A DNA stretch of 64,000 bases from Tepidisphaeraceae bacterium (GTDB lineage: Bacteria; Planctomycetota; Phycisphaerae; Tepidisphaerales; Tepidisphaeraceae): positions 62,001-126,000 of the forward strand of contig DASYHQ010000051.1 of the NCBI GenBank assembly GCA_035998445.1, in the 5' to 3' direction. A program made the position numbers and the translations under genes. The stretch's first letter is position 1; every line of letters begins with the position of its first letter. The notes beneath the pieces were generated by a model that was not told the origin of the DNA, did not search any database, and was given only the letters and a program-made list of their open reading frames with translations. Shown piece after piece: positions 1-7,398 of the stretch.

Positions 1-1
1 T

Positions 2-229
2 GCTGTGGATACGTACAAGGAACGCCTGCTGACGCTCGTGAAGGTCAGCAACCTCATCACCACCCGGTCGGACAGCTACACCGTGTACGGCCTCGTGCAG
101 GGATGGGAGAACGCCGGCACCGCCACGCCGGTGATGGTCAGGCAGCTCCGGACGGCGTTCACCGCCGACCGGTCGGCGGTCACGGGGTTGAACCGGGAAC
201 CCAACCTTGTGGAGATCCCGGTGAAGTGA
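2..229 (+). CDS. C-terminal fragment of a protein resembling GspK-like pilin-assembly proteins (5' end outside window)
   Basis: The reading frame is open from the first bases of the window to a TGA at 227-229, so this is the 3' end of a gene that starts upstream. The visible 75 residues have the pattern YxxLLxLVxVxSxxxTTRSDxYTVYGLVQGW. As I remember it, this resembles the C-terminal region of planctomycete general-secretion-K-like or pilin-assembly proteins, which end in a T-x-R-S-D-x-Y/F segment followed by a short beta region. A GTG at 5 could be taken as a start, but it has no visible ribosome-binding site and the frame continues to the edge. A perfect terminator follows 36 bp after the stop. 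The family assignment is tentative; that the end of the gene is real is fairly secure. Confidence 0.5.
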   Translation, partial: AVDTYKERLLTLVKVSNLITTRSDSYTVYGLVQGWENAGTATPVMVRQLRTAFTADRSAVTGLNREPNLVEIPVK

Positions 230-265
230 CTTGTTCGTCGATGTCTCGCATTGCTACTGCTGAAC

Positions 266-304
266 GCGGCCCCTGACCTCACCGTCAGGGGCCGCTTTTC
301 GTTT
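266..304 (+). terminator. Rho-independent terminator
   Basis: A perfect 12-bp inverted repeat (266-277 and 284-295) with a 6-nt loop is followed directly by TTTTCGTTTG. It lies 36 bp after the stop of the upstream gene fragment and would end that transcript. Confidence 0.9.
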
Positions 305-524
305 GTCGCTACGATAACCCGAGAGGGATCGCGATCGGCGACGGCGCCGCGGAGCAGGCGAAACCTCGCGACTTGGTCGGCCGCGAGTCGCGAAGGCCGG
401 GGGAGGCCGCGCGCATGGGGCGGGGCGCGGGGGAGTTGGCCGTGAGGACCGACCGATGCGTTGCCGCGGAGGGCCATTGAATTACGGCCTTGGGCGAGTG
501 GGCCGGGCGTCGCGGCCGATCGAT

Positions 525-552
525 GGGGGAGGGGGAGGGGGAGGGGGAGGGG
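525..552 (+). other. Perfect G-quadruplex tract, (GGGGGA)x4 plus GGGG
   Basis: Five runs of four to five guanines are separated by single adenines, an uninterrupted 28-nt G-rich strand. It satisfies any G-quadruplex consensus with 1-nt loops. It lies 40 bp before the 21-bp repeat array, outside any supported gene. Confidence 0.75.
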
Positions 553-591
553 TGTGTGGCGGGTGGCGGCGCGTCGCTTCGGAGTCTTGGC

Positions 592-954
592 CGATTGACT
601 TCGGTGCGCAGCCGATTGGTTGCGCCTCATAACCAATTGATTGCGGTGCGCGGCCAATTGGTTGCGCGTCATAACCAATTGATTGCGGTGCGCGGCCAAT
701 TGGTTGCGCGTCGTAACCAATTGATTGCGGTGCGCGGCCAATTGGTTGCGCGTCGTAACCAATTGATTGCGGTGCGCGGCCGATTGGTTGCGCGTCATAA
801 CCAATTGATTGCGGTGCGCGGCCAATTGGTTGCGCGTCGTAACCAATTGATTGCGGTGCGCGGCCAATTGGTTGCGGGTCATAAGCAATTGCTTGAGGAG
901 CGGAATCAATTGGTTGCGCGGCGAAATCAATGGCTCGAGAGTCATAATTAATTG
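592..954 (+). repeat. 21-bp tandem array, about 18 units, each opening with CAATTG or a one-base variant
   Basis: CAATTG or a close variant occurs exactly every 21 bp, at 592, 613, 634, 655, 676, 697, 718, 739, 760, 781, 802, 823, 844, 865, 886, 907, 928 and 949. Two unit types alternate, one continuing ATTGCGGTGC and the other GTTGCGCGTC, so the higher-order period is 42 bp. The last four units are degenerate. Because 21 is divisible by three, frames on both strands stay open: the plus frame reads repeats of QLIAVRG/QLVARHN (TTG at 490 to TAA at 949-951), and the minus frame reads NQLVTTR/NQLAAHR. The plus-frame heptads resemble a coiled coil, but I see no convincing start or ribosome-binding site, so I call this a DNA repeat rather than a gene. 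Confidence 0.9.
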
Positions 955-1294
955 ACCGAGTACGCTTGTCCGTTCGCCGCGGCGCGGGCGGACAGGAGGG
1001 GACGGGTGGGCCCGTGGCACGAGCGGCGATATTCTCGGACGCGGGGGAAACGGGGGACGGGGAGGGGAACGGCCAGCGTATCGGGGAGACACGACGACTG
1101 TCCGGAGCATGACCGCGACAAGTGGCCGGCGGGCAAGGGGAGGAACGGTCTCACCCGTCGGTCTGTCCCGTTCTGTCGGGGCGACAATCGTGTCGCCCGC
1201 TTCGCGTGGCCATGAAGGTTCCACCGTCGGCGTGAGGTCGAGCGCGGCAGATTTCGTCTCGACACAAGGGGGTTGAGGCCGAGGCGGAGGATGA
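955..1294. other. Intergenic stretch with no supported gene
   Basis: GC-rich sequence between the 21-bp array and the gene remnant. Open frames here are low-complexity Arg/Pro-rich shadows. The only structure seen is an 8-bp hairpin (1179-1186 with 1191-1198, loop ATCG) with no T tract on either side. Confidence 0.6.
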
Positions 1295-1663
1295 CGACGT
1301 CAATCGTCGGCTTTGGCGGCGTCGACCGCCACGCCGGGCGTGCGCTTGTACTTCGGCGATCGCGGGCGCATTCGCGGGCACTTCGGCCCGAACCCAGCCA
1401 ACAAGAACGGCAACGGCCTGCCGACTGGGGTGCATGGCGTGATCATCGCGTTCGCCGGGACGACCGCGGGCGTGGGAACCGCTGGCGGCGCGCCCACCGG
1501 GGCCGAGGCGTGGCTGCGCCTGCCGAAACGGTCTGGCAGTCCGTTTGTGCACGAGGTAGAGACGGCCGCGCCGCGCACGTTCGCGTATCGCTGCCGGTAC
1601 GTGAACCGCAAGGGGGAGCTTGGCCCGTGGTCGGCCCCGGTGGTGGGGACGGTGACGCCGTAG
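1295..1663 (+). pseudogene. Truncated C-terminal remnant of a fibronectin-like surface-protein domain
   Basis: The frame is open from just after a TGA at 1292-1294 to the TAG at 1661-1663. It reads LYFGDRGRIRGHFGPNP, then GLPTGVHGVIIAF, then SPFVHEVET, and ends RYVNRKGELGPWSAPVVG. The order PTGVHG, SPF, Y-x-C-R-Y-V-N-R-K-G-E-x-G-P-W-S matches the C-terminal half of small planctomycete/Bacteroidetes hypothetical proteins ending in a fibronectin-like strand set (from memory). Those proteins are about 200 residues with an N-terminal helical part, which is missing here. There is no ATG or ribosome-binding site at the 5' end; only a TTG at 1313 could serve. I read it as a decayed gene. A short real gene using TTG 1313 (116 residues) is the alternative. 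Confidence 0.45.
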
Positions 1664-1873
1664 GCGATCGACGGGGTGGGGAGAAGGCGTCGCGGGCGGG
1701 CCGTGGCAGATCTGAAGAGGGGTTTGAACGCAAGACGCGAAGGACGCAGTGGGAAGAAGCGCCGAGAAGAGGAGGATGCTGGATCGCTCTTTAGGACGTG
1801 TGGAACCTGTGGGTGGGCTCGCGACGGGGCGACATTGGCGTGCTCGGCGTCTTGCGGTCAACGCGGCTGATGT

Positions 1874-2401
1874 TCAGCGGCGACGGCGGGGGCTGGCGGT
1901 GTGGCTGGCGGTGCGGATGAGCAGGGCGTCGACCGCGAAGGCGAGGCCGACGCCGGCGGTGTAGCAGAGCAGGTCGGTGGCGAGGAAGCCTTGGCCGAGG
2001 ACGAGGCCGCCGAGGGTGGTGTGGCGAAGGTCGGTCAGCCAGGGGCGGTGGTAGAGCTGCGAGAACTCGATCGCGAAGCTGAAGGCCAGCGCCGCGGTGG
2101 CCCGAAACCACGGCGGGCGATGGGGAAACAGCAGCGAAAGGCCGAAGAAGACCATCGCCGCCCAGAGCGTGTCGCCGGCGTACTGGCTCAGGAACGGCGG
2201 CAGTGCGCCGCCGTAACGGCGGGAGGCCAGGCCGAGGATGATCGTCGCGACGCACGCGGCCGCATAGGTGGCGCGGCGGCGCCAGGTGGAGCGAGAGGAC
2301 GGGCGCGTCGCGGGGAGGTTCACGGCCACATCGTAACCGCGAACGACGGCGATGCGTCTACGAGGCCAGGTGAAGGTGTCTTCGAACTGCGGAGCGCCCA
2401 C
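1874..2401 (-). CDS. DUF2809 family integral membrane protein
   Basis: About 175 residues with four hydrophobic segments. The characteristic DUF2809 features are visible: LGLASRRYGGALPPFLSQY near the first segment, GDTLWAAMVFFGLSLLFP, then AFSFAIEFSQLYHRPWL and RHTTLGGLVLGQGFLATDLLCY. Function of the family is unknown; these are small polytopic membrane proteins of about 130-150 residues. The ATG at 2401 lies inside an inverted repeat and adds an Arg-rich, poorly conserved 25-residue leader, so translation may really begin at a GTG near 2329 or 2323. It is monocistronic, with no close neighbour on its strand. Confidence 0.8.
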   Translation of the reverse strand: MGAPQFEDTFTWPRRRIAVVRGYDVAVNLPATRPSSRSTWRRRATYAAACVATIILGLASRRYGGALPPFLSQYAGDTLWAAMVFFGLSLLFPHRPPWFRATAALAFSFAIEFSQLYHRPWLTDLRHTTLGGLVLGQGFLATDLLCYTAGVGLAFAVDALLIRTASHTASPRRRR

Positions 2402-2471
2402 GAATGATCACGAAGGCGTACGGTGCACGATGCGTTGCTCTTATTCGTGTCCCTTCGTGCTCATTCGTGGG
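2397..2471. repeat. Inverted repeat, 19-bp arms
   Basis: The arms 2397-2415 and 2453-2471 (core CACGAATGA) are complementary with one mismatch and enclose 37 nt. A further CGTGTC half-arm sits at 2446-2451. It overlaps the first codons of the DUF2809 frame if that gene starts at 2401. Confidence 0.75.
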
Positions 2472-2778
2472 CCGTCTTCATTCGATGGCGGTGGTCAGGG
2501 GGGACATCTGAGCACTCACGTCGCACGCGCGTACTTCGAGCGGTGTCGATTTACGTCTTCGCGTCCGCTCCGCCCATGACCGTGGTCGAAGCGGAAGAGG
2601 TTGTTGTGGCCGCAGATGAGGTTGTGCGGATAGTGACTTGTTCTGATCTTCGTCCTGCTGGTGGTCATGGGCGGGACGCCCATGCTACGGGCGGCGCGAA
2701 CGCGTTGTTGCCCGACATCACATCATTGGATACGCGATCAATGTGAATGTGCATCGCAGGTGCCTGATACGGAAAGCA
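2472..2778. other. Intergenic stretch with one small hairpin
   Basis: No credible gene. The only structure seen is an 8-bp hairpin at 2666-2684, CATGGGCG-GGA-CGCCCATG, closely related to the palindromes CATGGGCG-TCT-CGCCCATG found at 36276-36294 and 36383-36401. Confidence 0.6.
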
Positions 2779-2808
2779 AAAGGCGTCGGACTTGTGTCCG
2801 ACGCCTTT
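2779..2808 (-). terminator. Rho-independent terminator of the L,D-transpeptidase gene
   Basis: A perfect 12-bp stem (2779-2790 and 2797-2808, 6-nt loop). Read on the minus strand it runs into TTTTGCTTT, about 50 bp after the stop at 2858. The symmetric A/T flanks could let it work in both directions. Confidence 0.85.
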
Positions 2809-2857
2809 GCCATCTAAGCGATCTGCGACTCGTCCACATGACGGCCGCGGCGAAGGG

Positions 2858-4027
2858 TTAGTCCTTCACGACGACCGTGCTCTTGGTCTCGACGAACATG
2901 TCGAAGACCTGGGCGACGTTTTCGTTGACGAGGCGGATGCAGCCGAGGCTGGCCATCTTGCCGATGCTGTCGGGCTCGATGGTGCCGTGGATGCCGTAGC
3001 TTTCCTTGCCGACGGCGTGGCCGTCGATGCCGACGAGGCCCAGCCAGTATTCGCCGAGCGGGTTTTGCGGATCGTCGGCCTGGACGATGCGGTCGCCCTC
3101 CTCGCGGGGGTTGTAGTAGGTGGGGTTCTTCAGCTTGCTCTCGGGCTTCACCATCCAGGTGCCCAAGGGCGTGCTGTCGTCCTTACCGAGACCCACGGGG
3201 AAGGTGGTGACGTACATGCTGCCCGGGCCGCCGGGGGCGCCCAGGTACAGGTCGAGCGTGAAGCCGCTCTTGCTGACGATGCCGTGGAAGGGACCCTTCA
3301 GCAGCTTCAGGGTTTGGCCCGCGCGGAGCTTGCGGGGGTCGGTCATGCCGTTGATGCGGCAGAGCAGTTCCCACGTCACGCTGTGGGTGTTGGCGATCTT
3401 CTGCAGGCGGTCGCCACTCTGCACGACGTAGGTGCCGGCCCAGGTGTCGTCTGTGAACTTGCGTGGCGAGAAGACGATCGTCTTGTTCAGCTCGGCGATC
3501 GCGGCCTTGGCGATGCGCTCGTCGGCGGGCGACAGGCGGCCGTTGATAAGGGCGGCGTTGTAGTCGTTGCGGGCGGCCAGCAGTTGGCCGGCGTCGGCCT
3601 TGGTCTTCGCCTGCGTCAGCGTCGGCACGTTCGTCGCCGCTGGGGCAGCGGCGCCGGCAGGACGCGTGGTGGACGCGTTCAGCGCTAGCGCGGGCCTGGC
3701 GGCTTCGCTGACGGTGGGTTTGGTCGTTGGGTTGGCCGCGATCGGATTTGCGCTGGCGGCGAACGTGGTGATGCCCGCGGGCGTCAGCGGCTGGGTTGGC
3801 CGTTGAGCGGCGGGCTTGGCGGGTTCGTTCGCCTTCACGACCACGGGCGTCGCGTTGGACGCCGCTGGGCTGGCCATGGGCGCGGGCGCAGCGGTCGTGT
3901 CCGCCTCGGCGGCGACGGCGTCGCTCGGGCCCGAGCGGTTGAAGTAAACGATGGAACCAGCAACGATCGTGCAGGCCAGAACGCCGATCAAAGCGCGGCT
4001 AACCCGCTTGCGGGACTTGCGACTCAC
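2858..4027 (-). CDS. LysM domain L,D-transpeptidase (YkuD family)
   Basis: 389 residues. It makes peptidoglycan 3-3 cross-links or attaches proteins to peptidoglycan in the periplasm, using a cysteine nucleophile. A basic N-terminus is followed by a membrane anchor (residues about 12-29), an Ala/Pro/Thr-rich linker (30-130), a helical stretch resembling a TPR (about 135-185), a LysM peptidoglycan-binding domain (about 198-245, VVQSGDRLQKIANTHSV) and the YkuD catalytic domain (about 250-389). The catalytic signature is complete: H347-G-T and S-L-G-C363-I-R. The domain order anchor-linker-LysM-YkuD is common in planctomycetes. The ATG at 4027 starts the typical basic MSRKSRKR leader. Monocistronic, with its own terminator. 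Confidence 0.93.
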   Translation of the reverse strand: MSRKSRKRVSRALIGVLACTIVAGSIVYFNRSGPSDAVAAEADTTAAPAPMASPAASNATPVVVKANEPAKPAAQRPTQPLTPAGITTFAASANPIAANPTTKPTVSEAARPALALNASTTRPAGAAAPAATNVPTLTQAKTKADAGQLLAARNDYNAALINGRLSPADERIAKAAIAELNKTIVFSPRKFTDDTWAGTYVVQSGDRLQKIANTHSVTWELLCRINGMTDPRKLRAGQTLKLLKGPFHGIVSKSGFTLDLYLGAPGGPGSMYVTTFPVGLGKDDSTPLGTWMVKPESKLKNPTYYNPREEGDRIVQADDPQNPLGEYWLGLVGIDGHAVGKESYGIHGTIEPDSIGKMASLGCIRLVNENVAQVFDMFVETKSTVVVKD

Positions 4028-4048
4028 GAGAACCTCCGTGTTCTCGAT

Positions 4049-4113
4049 TTGCGATTTGCGATTGCCGACTTGCGATCGGAGAGCAAACGTCTCCGTTCAA
4101 TCGCAAATCGCAA
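4049..4113. repeat. Inverted repeat, 16-bp perfect arms
   Basis: The arms 4049-4064 (TTGCGATTTGCGATTG) and 4098-4113 are exact reverse complements around a 33-nt centre. They sit between the L,D-transpeptidase start and the cyclo-ligase stop. The iterated GCGATTT unit suggests a dispersed intergenic repeat. Confidence 0.85.
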
Positions 4114-4131
4114 CTCTCAAATCGAAAATCT

Positions 4132-4728
4132 TCAAGATTGGATGCAATTCGTAGCGAAACGACGAATCCCCTTATCGGTCACCAGCATACTCAGTGGGAC
4201 GTCGTGTTCAAGGACGGGAAGCTGTTCGAGCACCTGCAATTCGAACGCAAGGCCACAGCTGACACCGCAAAAGTTTGGTTGGGCGAGGAAGCGATCGTAG
4301 AACCCCATGCCGCGACCAATGCGGTACCCGGTCGGCGAGAAGCCCAGGCCCGGCACCACGACGAGGTCGACGAAGTCGGCGGGAATCGGCTTGCCGCTCA
4401 CCGGCTCGCGAACGCCAGGCCCGGTGGTGGTCAAACCGGTGGTGAGGCTGGTGATCTCGGTGGGCATCATGCGCTTCTGGTCCCAGGAGACCTTTGGCAC
4501 GACGACGGTCTTGCCCGCCTGCCAGCAGCGCAGCGCGAGGTTGGCGGTGTCCAGTTCCTCGGGCATCGCCAGGTAGAGCATGACGACCTTGGCGGCCTGA
4601 AACTCGGGCGACGCCGACAGCAACGCACAGGCGGCGACGCTCTTGGCGTGCCGGTCGACGACCGAGTGGGCAGCCAACGCTGCCTTCAGCTCGCGACGGA
4701 TGGCGGGTTTGCCGTTCACATCAGACAT
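4132..4728 (-). CDS. 5-formyltetrahydrofolate cyclo-ligase
   Basis: 198 residues, the normal length for the family. The cytosolic enzyme converts 5-formyl-THF to 5,10-methenyl-THF with ATP, returning this dead-end folate to the one-carbon pool. Visible family features: the N-terminal basic helix KPAIRRELKAAL, the substrate-site region AMPEELDT (E58), PGLGF at 126-130 and the nucleotide-binding loop RIGRGMGFYDR at 136-146. The product would feed FolD, encoded 1.8 kb away on the other strand. In many bacteria this gene lies directly downstream of the 6S RNA gene, which bears on the structured region at 4815-4930. Gene names ygfA and fau are used elsewhere. Confidence 0.93.
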   Translation of the reverse strand: MSDVNGKPAIRRELKAALAAHSVVDRHAKSVAACALLSASPEFQAAKVVMLYLAMPEELDTANLALRCWQAGKTVVVPKVSWDQKRMMPTEITSLTTGLTTTGPGVREPVSGKPIPADFVDLVVVPGLGFSPTGYRIGRGMGFYDRFLAQPNFCGVSCGLAFELQVLEQLPVLEHDVPLSMLVTDKGIRRFATNCIQS

Positions 4729-4814
4729 TACGTCGTTTCCTCACGCGTGGTTCCCGAAACGGCCGTCTTATTTTAGGTCGGACTAACTCCATCGTTAGCC
4801 CGAGCAGCCGTTGC

Positions 4815-4930
4815 TTGCGTGTGGAGGAGAAGTAGTCGCCGAACCGGGGGCGGTGGGTGGTGAAGCGTCACGAGGACGAGCGTCTTCGCGGCCCACTACC
4901 CACTGCACGGCTCTCTTTTCCTCCGCCATT
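4815..4930 (-). ncRNA. Possible 6S-like structured RNA upstream of the cyclo-ligase gene
   Basis: The gap between rarA and the cyclo-ligase gene folds into a long rod. The outer 12-bp stem pairs 4821-4832 with 4915-4926 (two G-U pairs). A large internal bubble follows (4833-4852 and 4904-4914), then a 10-bp stem (4853-4862 with 4894-4903, one G-U) and an apical hairpin (4866-4869 with 4875-4878). Stem, central bubble, stem is the hallmark of 6S RNA, which mimics an open promoter and binds RNA polymerase. Strand is assigned by the known ssrS-ygfA synteny and not by structure, which is nearly symmetric. At about 110 nt the visible rod is shorter than the usual 180 nt, so confidence is low. Confidence 0.3.
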
Positions 4931-4989
4931 GCGATACGCGTACTAACCCTTGCGTAACGCAACGCACAGTCGACGATAATATCATTCGG

Positions 4990-6423
4990 TCATTCGGCTG
5001 TGTCCGCAAGAGGATTCTCCCCCGGGTCGGGCGAATTTCGAGCTTTTAACCGGTTCATACGGGCGGCAATCTCGGCCTCAAACCCCCGATCGGTAGGGGT
5101 GTAATAAGTTCGCTCGACGCCGAGGTAGTCCTGATCGACGTAGCCCCCTTCGTGGTCGTGGGCGTACTGGTAGCCCTTACCGTGCCCGAGACGCTTCGAT
5201 CCAGAATAGTGCCCGTCGCGCAAATGCTTGGGGACGGCCAGCGTGCGGCCCTCGCGCACGTCCTTCATGGCCGCCCAGATCGCCAGGGCGGATGCGTTGC
5301 TCTTGGGAGCGGTTGCCATGTAGATCGCGGCCTGGCCGAGGGTAAGCTGCGCTTCGGGCATGCCGATCTTCTCGCACACGTCGAACGCCGCCGCCGCGAC
5401 GACCAATGCCTGCGGGTCGGCGTTGCCGATGTCCTCGCTGGCGAGGATTGCGATGCGCCGCGCGACGAACCGCGGGTCTTCCCCCGCTTCCAGCATGCGG
5501 GCGACCCAGTAGACGGCCGCGTCCGGGTCGCTGCCGCGCATGCTCTTGATGAACGCGCTGGCGGCGTCGTAATGCTCGTCGCCGGTGGAGTCGTAGACGA
5601 TGGCCTTGCGCTGGACGGATTGCTCGGCGATGTCGAGGGTGATGTGGAGTAGAGAGGACGAGGCGTCAGGAGCATCGGAAGACGGGCTCACTGAAGTGAG
5701 CACCGCCGCCGGCGGATCGCCCGCTTGCGGGTTAGTCTTCTGGCGTTCGGTTGAGAGGACTGCGACCTCCAACGCCATGAGCGCCCGGCGCGCGTCGCCA
5801 TCGCTGGTGACGGCCCAGTGGGTCAGGGCGTCGTCGTCGATGGTGATCGCCATCTTGCCGTAGCCACGTTCGTCGTCGGCGATCGCACGTTTGATGAGGG
5901 CTTTGATGTCCTCCTCACTAATCGGCGAGAACTGGAAGATCTGGCTGCGGCTGATCAGCGGACTGTTCACCGCGAAGAATGGGTTCTCGGTCGTCGCGCC
6001 AACCAGAATCACCAGGCCGGCTTCCACGTCGGGCAGCAAAATGTCCTGCTGGGCGCGGTTGAAGCGGTGGATTTCGTCCAAAAACAGCACGGTGCGCGTG
6101 CCGGTGTTGCCCAGGCGATCGCGGGCGGTGTCGAGGATTTGCCGCACCTCTTTCACGCCCACCGCGGCGGCGTTCACCTGTTCGAAGTGGCTCTTCGTAT
6201 ACCCCGCGATCAACGACGCCAGCGTCGTCTTCCCCGTGCCCGGCGGGCCGTAGAAAATGACGCTGGTAAGCCGGTCCGCTTCCAGCATCCGCCGGAGCAA
6301 CTTCCCTTTGCCCAGGAAATGGCTCTGCCCGACAAACTCATCGAGGTTTCGCGGCCGCATGCGCACCGGCAGTGGGGCGACGCGGGTCATGTTTTTCTTA
6401 CGAACGTCGCCGAAGAGGTCCAT
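4990..6423 (-). CDS. rarA: Replication-associated recombination protein RarA (MgsA), AAA+ ATPase
   Basis: 477 residues. A cytosolic clamp-loader-like AAA+ ATPase that acts at stalled replication forks and single-strand gaps. Visible: the family N-terminus PLPVRMRPRNLDEFVGQ, Walker A GPPGTGKT (59-66), Walker B FLDEIHRF (D116, E117), sensor 1 GATTENPFF, sensor 2 region GDARRAL, and the C-terminal tetramerisation part with HYDAASAFIKSMRGSDPDAA, ILASEDIGNADP, and the terminal HYSGSKRLGHGKGYQYAHD and TDRGFE motifs. A low-complexity Ser/Asp-rich insertion (about residues 230-260) separates the ATPase and C-terminal parts; it is the only unusual feature. The ATG at 6423 begins MDLFGD. Head-to-head with folD at 6532. 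Confidence 0.95.
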   Translation of the reverse strand: MDLFGDVRKKNMTRVAPLPVRMRPRNLDEFVGQSHFLGKGKLLRRMLEADRLTSVIFYGPPGTGKTTLASLIAGYTKSHFEQVNAAAVGVKEVRQILDTARDRLGNTGTRTVLFLDEIHRFNRAQQDILLPDVEAGLVILVGATTENPFFAVNSPLISRSQIFQFSPISEEDIKALIKRAIADDERGYGKMAITIDDDALTHWAVTSDGDARRALMALEVAVLSTERQKTNPQAGDPPAAVLTSVSPSSDAPDASSSLLHITLDIAEQSVQRKAIVYDSTGDEHYDAASAFIKSMRGSDPDAAVYWVARMLEAGEDPRFVARRIAILASEDIGNADPQALVVAAAAFDVCEKIGMPEAQLTLGQAAIYMATAPKSNASALAIWAAMKDVREGRTLAVPKHLRDGHYSGSKRLGHGKGYQYAHDHEGGYVDQDYLGVERTYYTPTDRGFEAEIAARMNRLKARNSPDPGENPLADTAE

Positions 6424-6531
6424 CCCTCGATTCTATCGCACCGCCGGTCGGTTTCTCACGCCCGTGCCCGGAATTCTGAACGGCGGCGCGTCGTGCCAAT
6501 CTACCAGCCGTGCCTTACAATCCCATGCCCT

Positions 6532-7398
6532 ATGGCAGCCACGATTATCGACGGTGTCGCGATCTCCAGCCGCATTAAAGAACAGGTGAAGGCCGGCGTC
6601 GTCGCCCTTGGCAAGCCGGTGAAGCTGACGGCCATCATCGTCGGCGCGACCTCTGCCGGTGAGCTTTACGCGCTGCGGCAGGGCGAAGCGTGTCGGGCCC
6701 TGGGCATCGAATATCAGCTGATCACCTTCGCGGCCGACGTGACGCAGAAGCACCTCAAACAGCAGATTCGCTTGCTGAACGTCGACCCGTCCGTCACCGG
6801 CATCATGATGCACCTGCCGCTGCCGGCCCATTTAGATGCGCCACGGCTGCAGTACGAGATCGACGTCGTGAAGGACGTGGAAGGCGTGAACCCGGCCAAC
6901 ATCGGTTACGTCACCTACGGCCATGTGGTGATCGCGCCCTGCACGGCGCTGGGTGTGATCGAACTGATCGAATCGACCGGCGTTGACCTGCGCGGCGCCG
7001 AAGCAGTCGTGGTGGGGGCCAGCCAGATCGTTGGTAAGCCGGTCGCGCTGCTGCTGACCGAGCGCATGGCGACCGTCACCACCTGTCACATCGCCACGCG
7101 CGATCTGAAGGCGCACACCCAGCGGGCCGACGTGCTGGTGGTGGCGGTGGGCAAGCCCGGTTTGATCACCGCCGACCACGTGCGCGACGGCGCGACCGTG
7201 ATCGACGTCGGCATCAACCGCATCGCCCAGCCGGACGGCACCAAGAAGACCGTCGGCGACGTCGACTTCGACGCGGTGCGCGAGAAGGCCGCCTACCTCA
7301 CCCCCGTCCCCGGTGGGGTCGGTCCGATGACCGTCGCCATGCTGGTGAAGAACACGCTGCGCTCGGCGGAGATCTTGTACGGCGTAACGAAAGGGTGA
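6532..7398 (+). CDS. folD: FolD: methylene-THF dehydrogenase with an altered cyclohydrolase site
   Basis: 288 residues, family-typical. FolD interconverts methylene-, methenyl- and 10-formyl-THF in the cytosol. The NADP-binding half is well conserved (VVGASQIVGKP about 160-170, VAVGKPGLI, VIDVGIN, PVPGGVGPMTVAML). The catalytic half is not. By exact spacing against E. coli FolD as I recall it, Tyr50 is kept (Y46), but Lys54 is Gln (Q50 in YALRQGEAC), Gln98 is His (H94 in MMHLPLP), and Asp121 is Glu (E117 in DVEGVNPANIG). The lysine is essential for cyclohydrolase in studied homologues, so this protein may be dehydrogenase-only. I chose the ATG at 6532 because it gives the standard MAATIIDG start; the frame stays open further upstream only as a shadow of rarA. 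Confidence 0.9.
   Translation: MAATIIDGVAISSRIKEQVKAGVVALGKPVKLTAIIVGATSAGELYALRQGEACRALGIEYQLITFAADVTQKHLKQQIRLLNVDPSVTGIMMHLPLPAHLDAPRLQYEIDVVKDVEGVNPANIGYVTYGHVVIAPCTALGVIELIESTGVDLRGAEAVVVGASQIVGKPVALLLTERMATVTTCHIATRDLKAHTQRADVLVVAVGKPGLITADHVRDGATVIDVGINRIAQPDGTKKTVGDVDFDAVREKAAYLTPVPGGVGPMTVAMLVKNTLRSAEILYGVTKG

Noticed and set aside
490-951. Plus-strand frame of heptad repeats starting at TTG 490
   Set aside because: The start is TTG with no ribosome-binding site and it lies inside the G-rich region. I describe it as repeat DNA; a real coiled-coil gene cannot be excluded.
592-954. CRISPR array interpretation of the 21-bp repeats
   Set aside because: Units follow each other without unique spacers and no cas gene is present.
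76-1224. Long minus-strand open frame of 382 codons across the 21-bp array
   Set aside because: It crosses a strong terminator and is low-complexity at both ends. It is open only because the repeat unit is a multiple of three and largely palindromic.
5818-6531. N-terminal extension of folD in the same frame
   Set aside because: It is antisense to rarA, and the standard folD start MAATIIDG at 6532 fits the family length.
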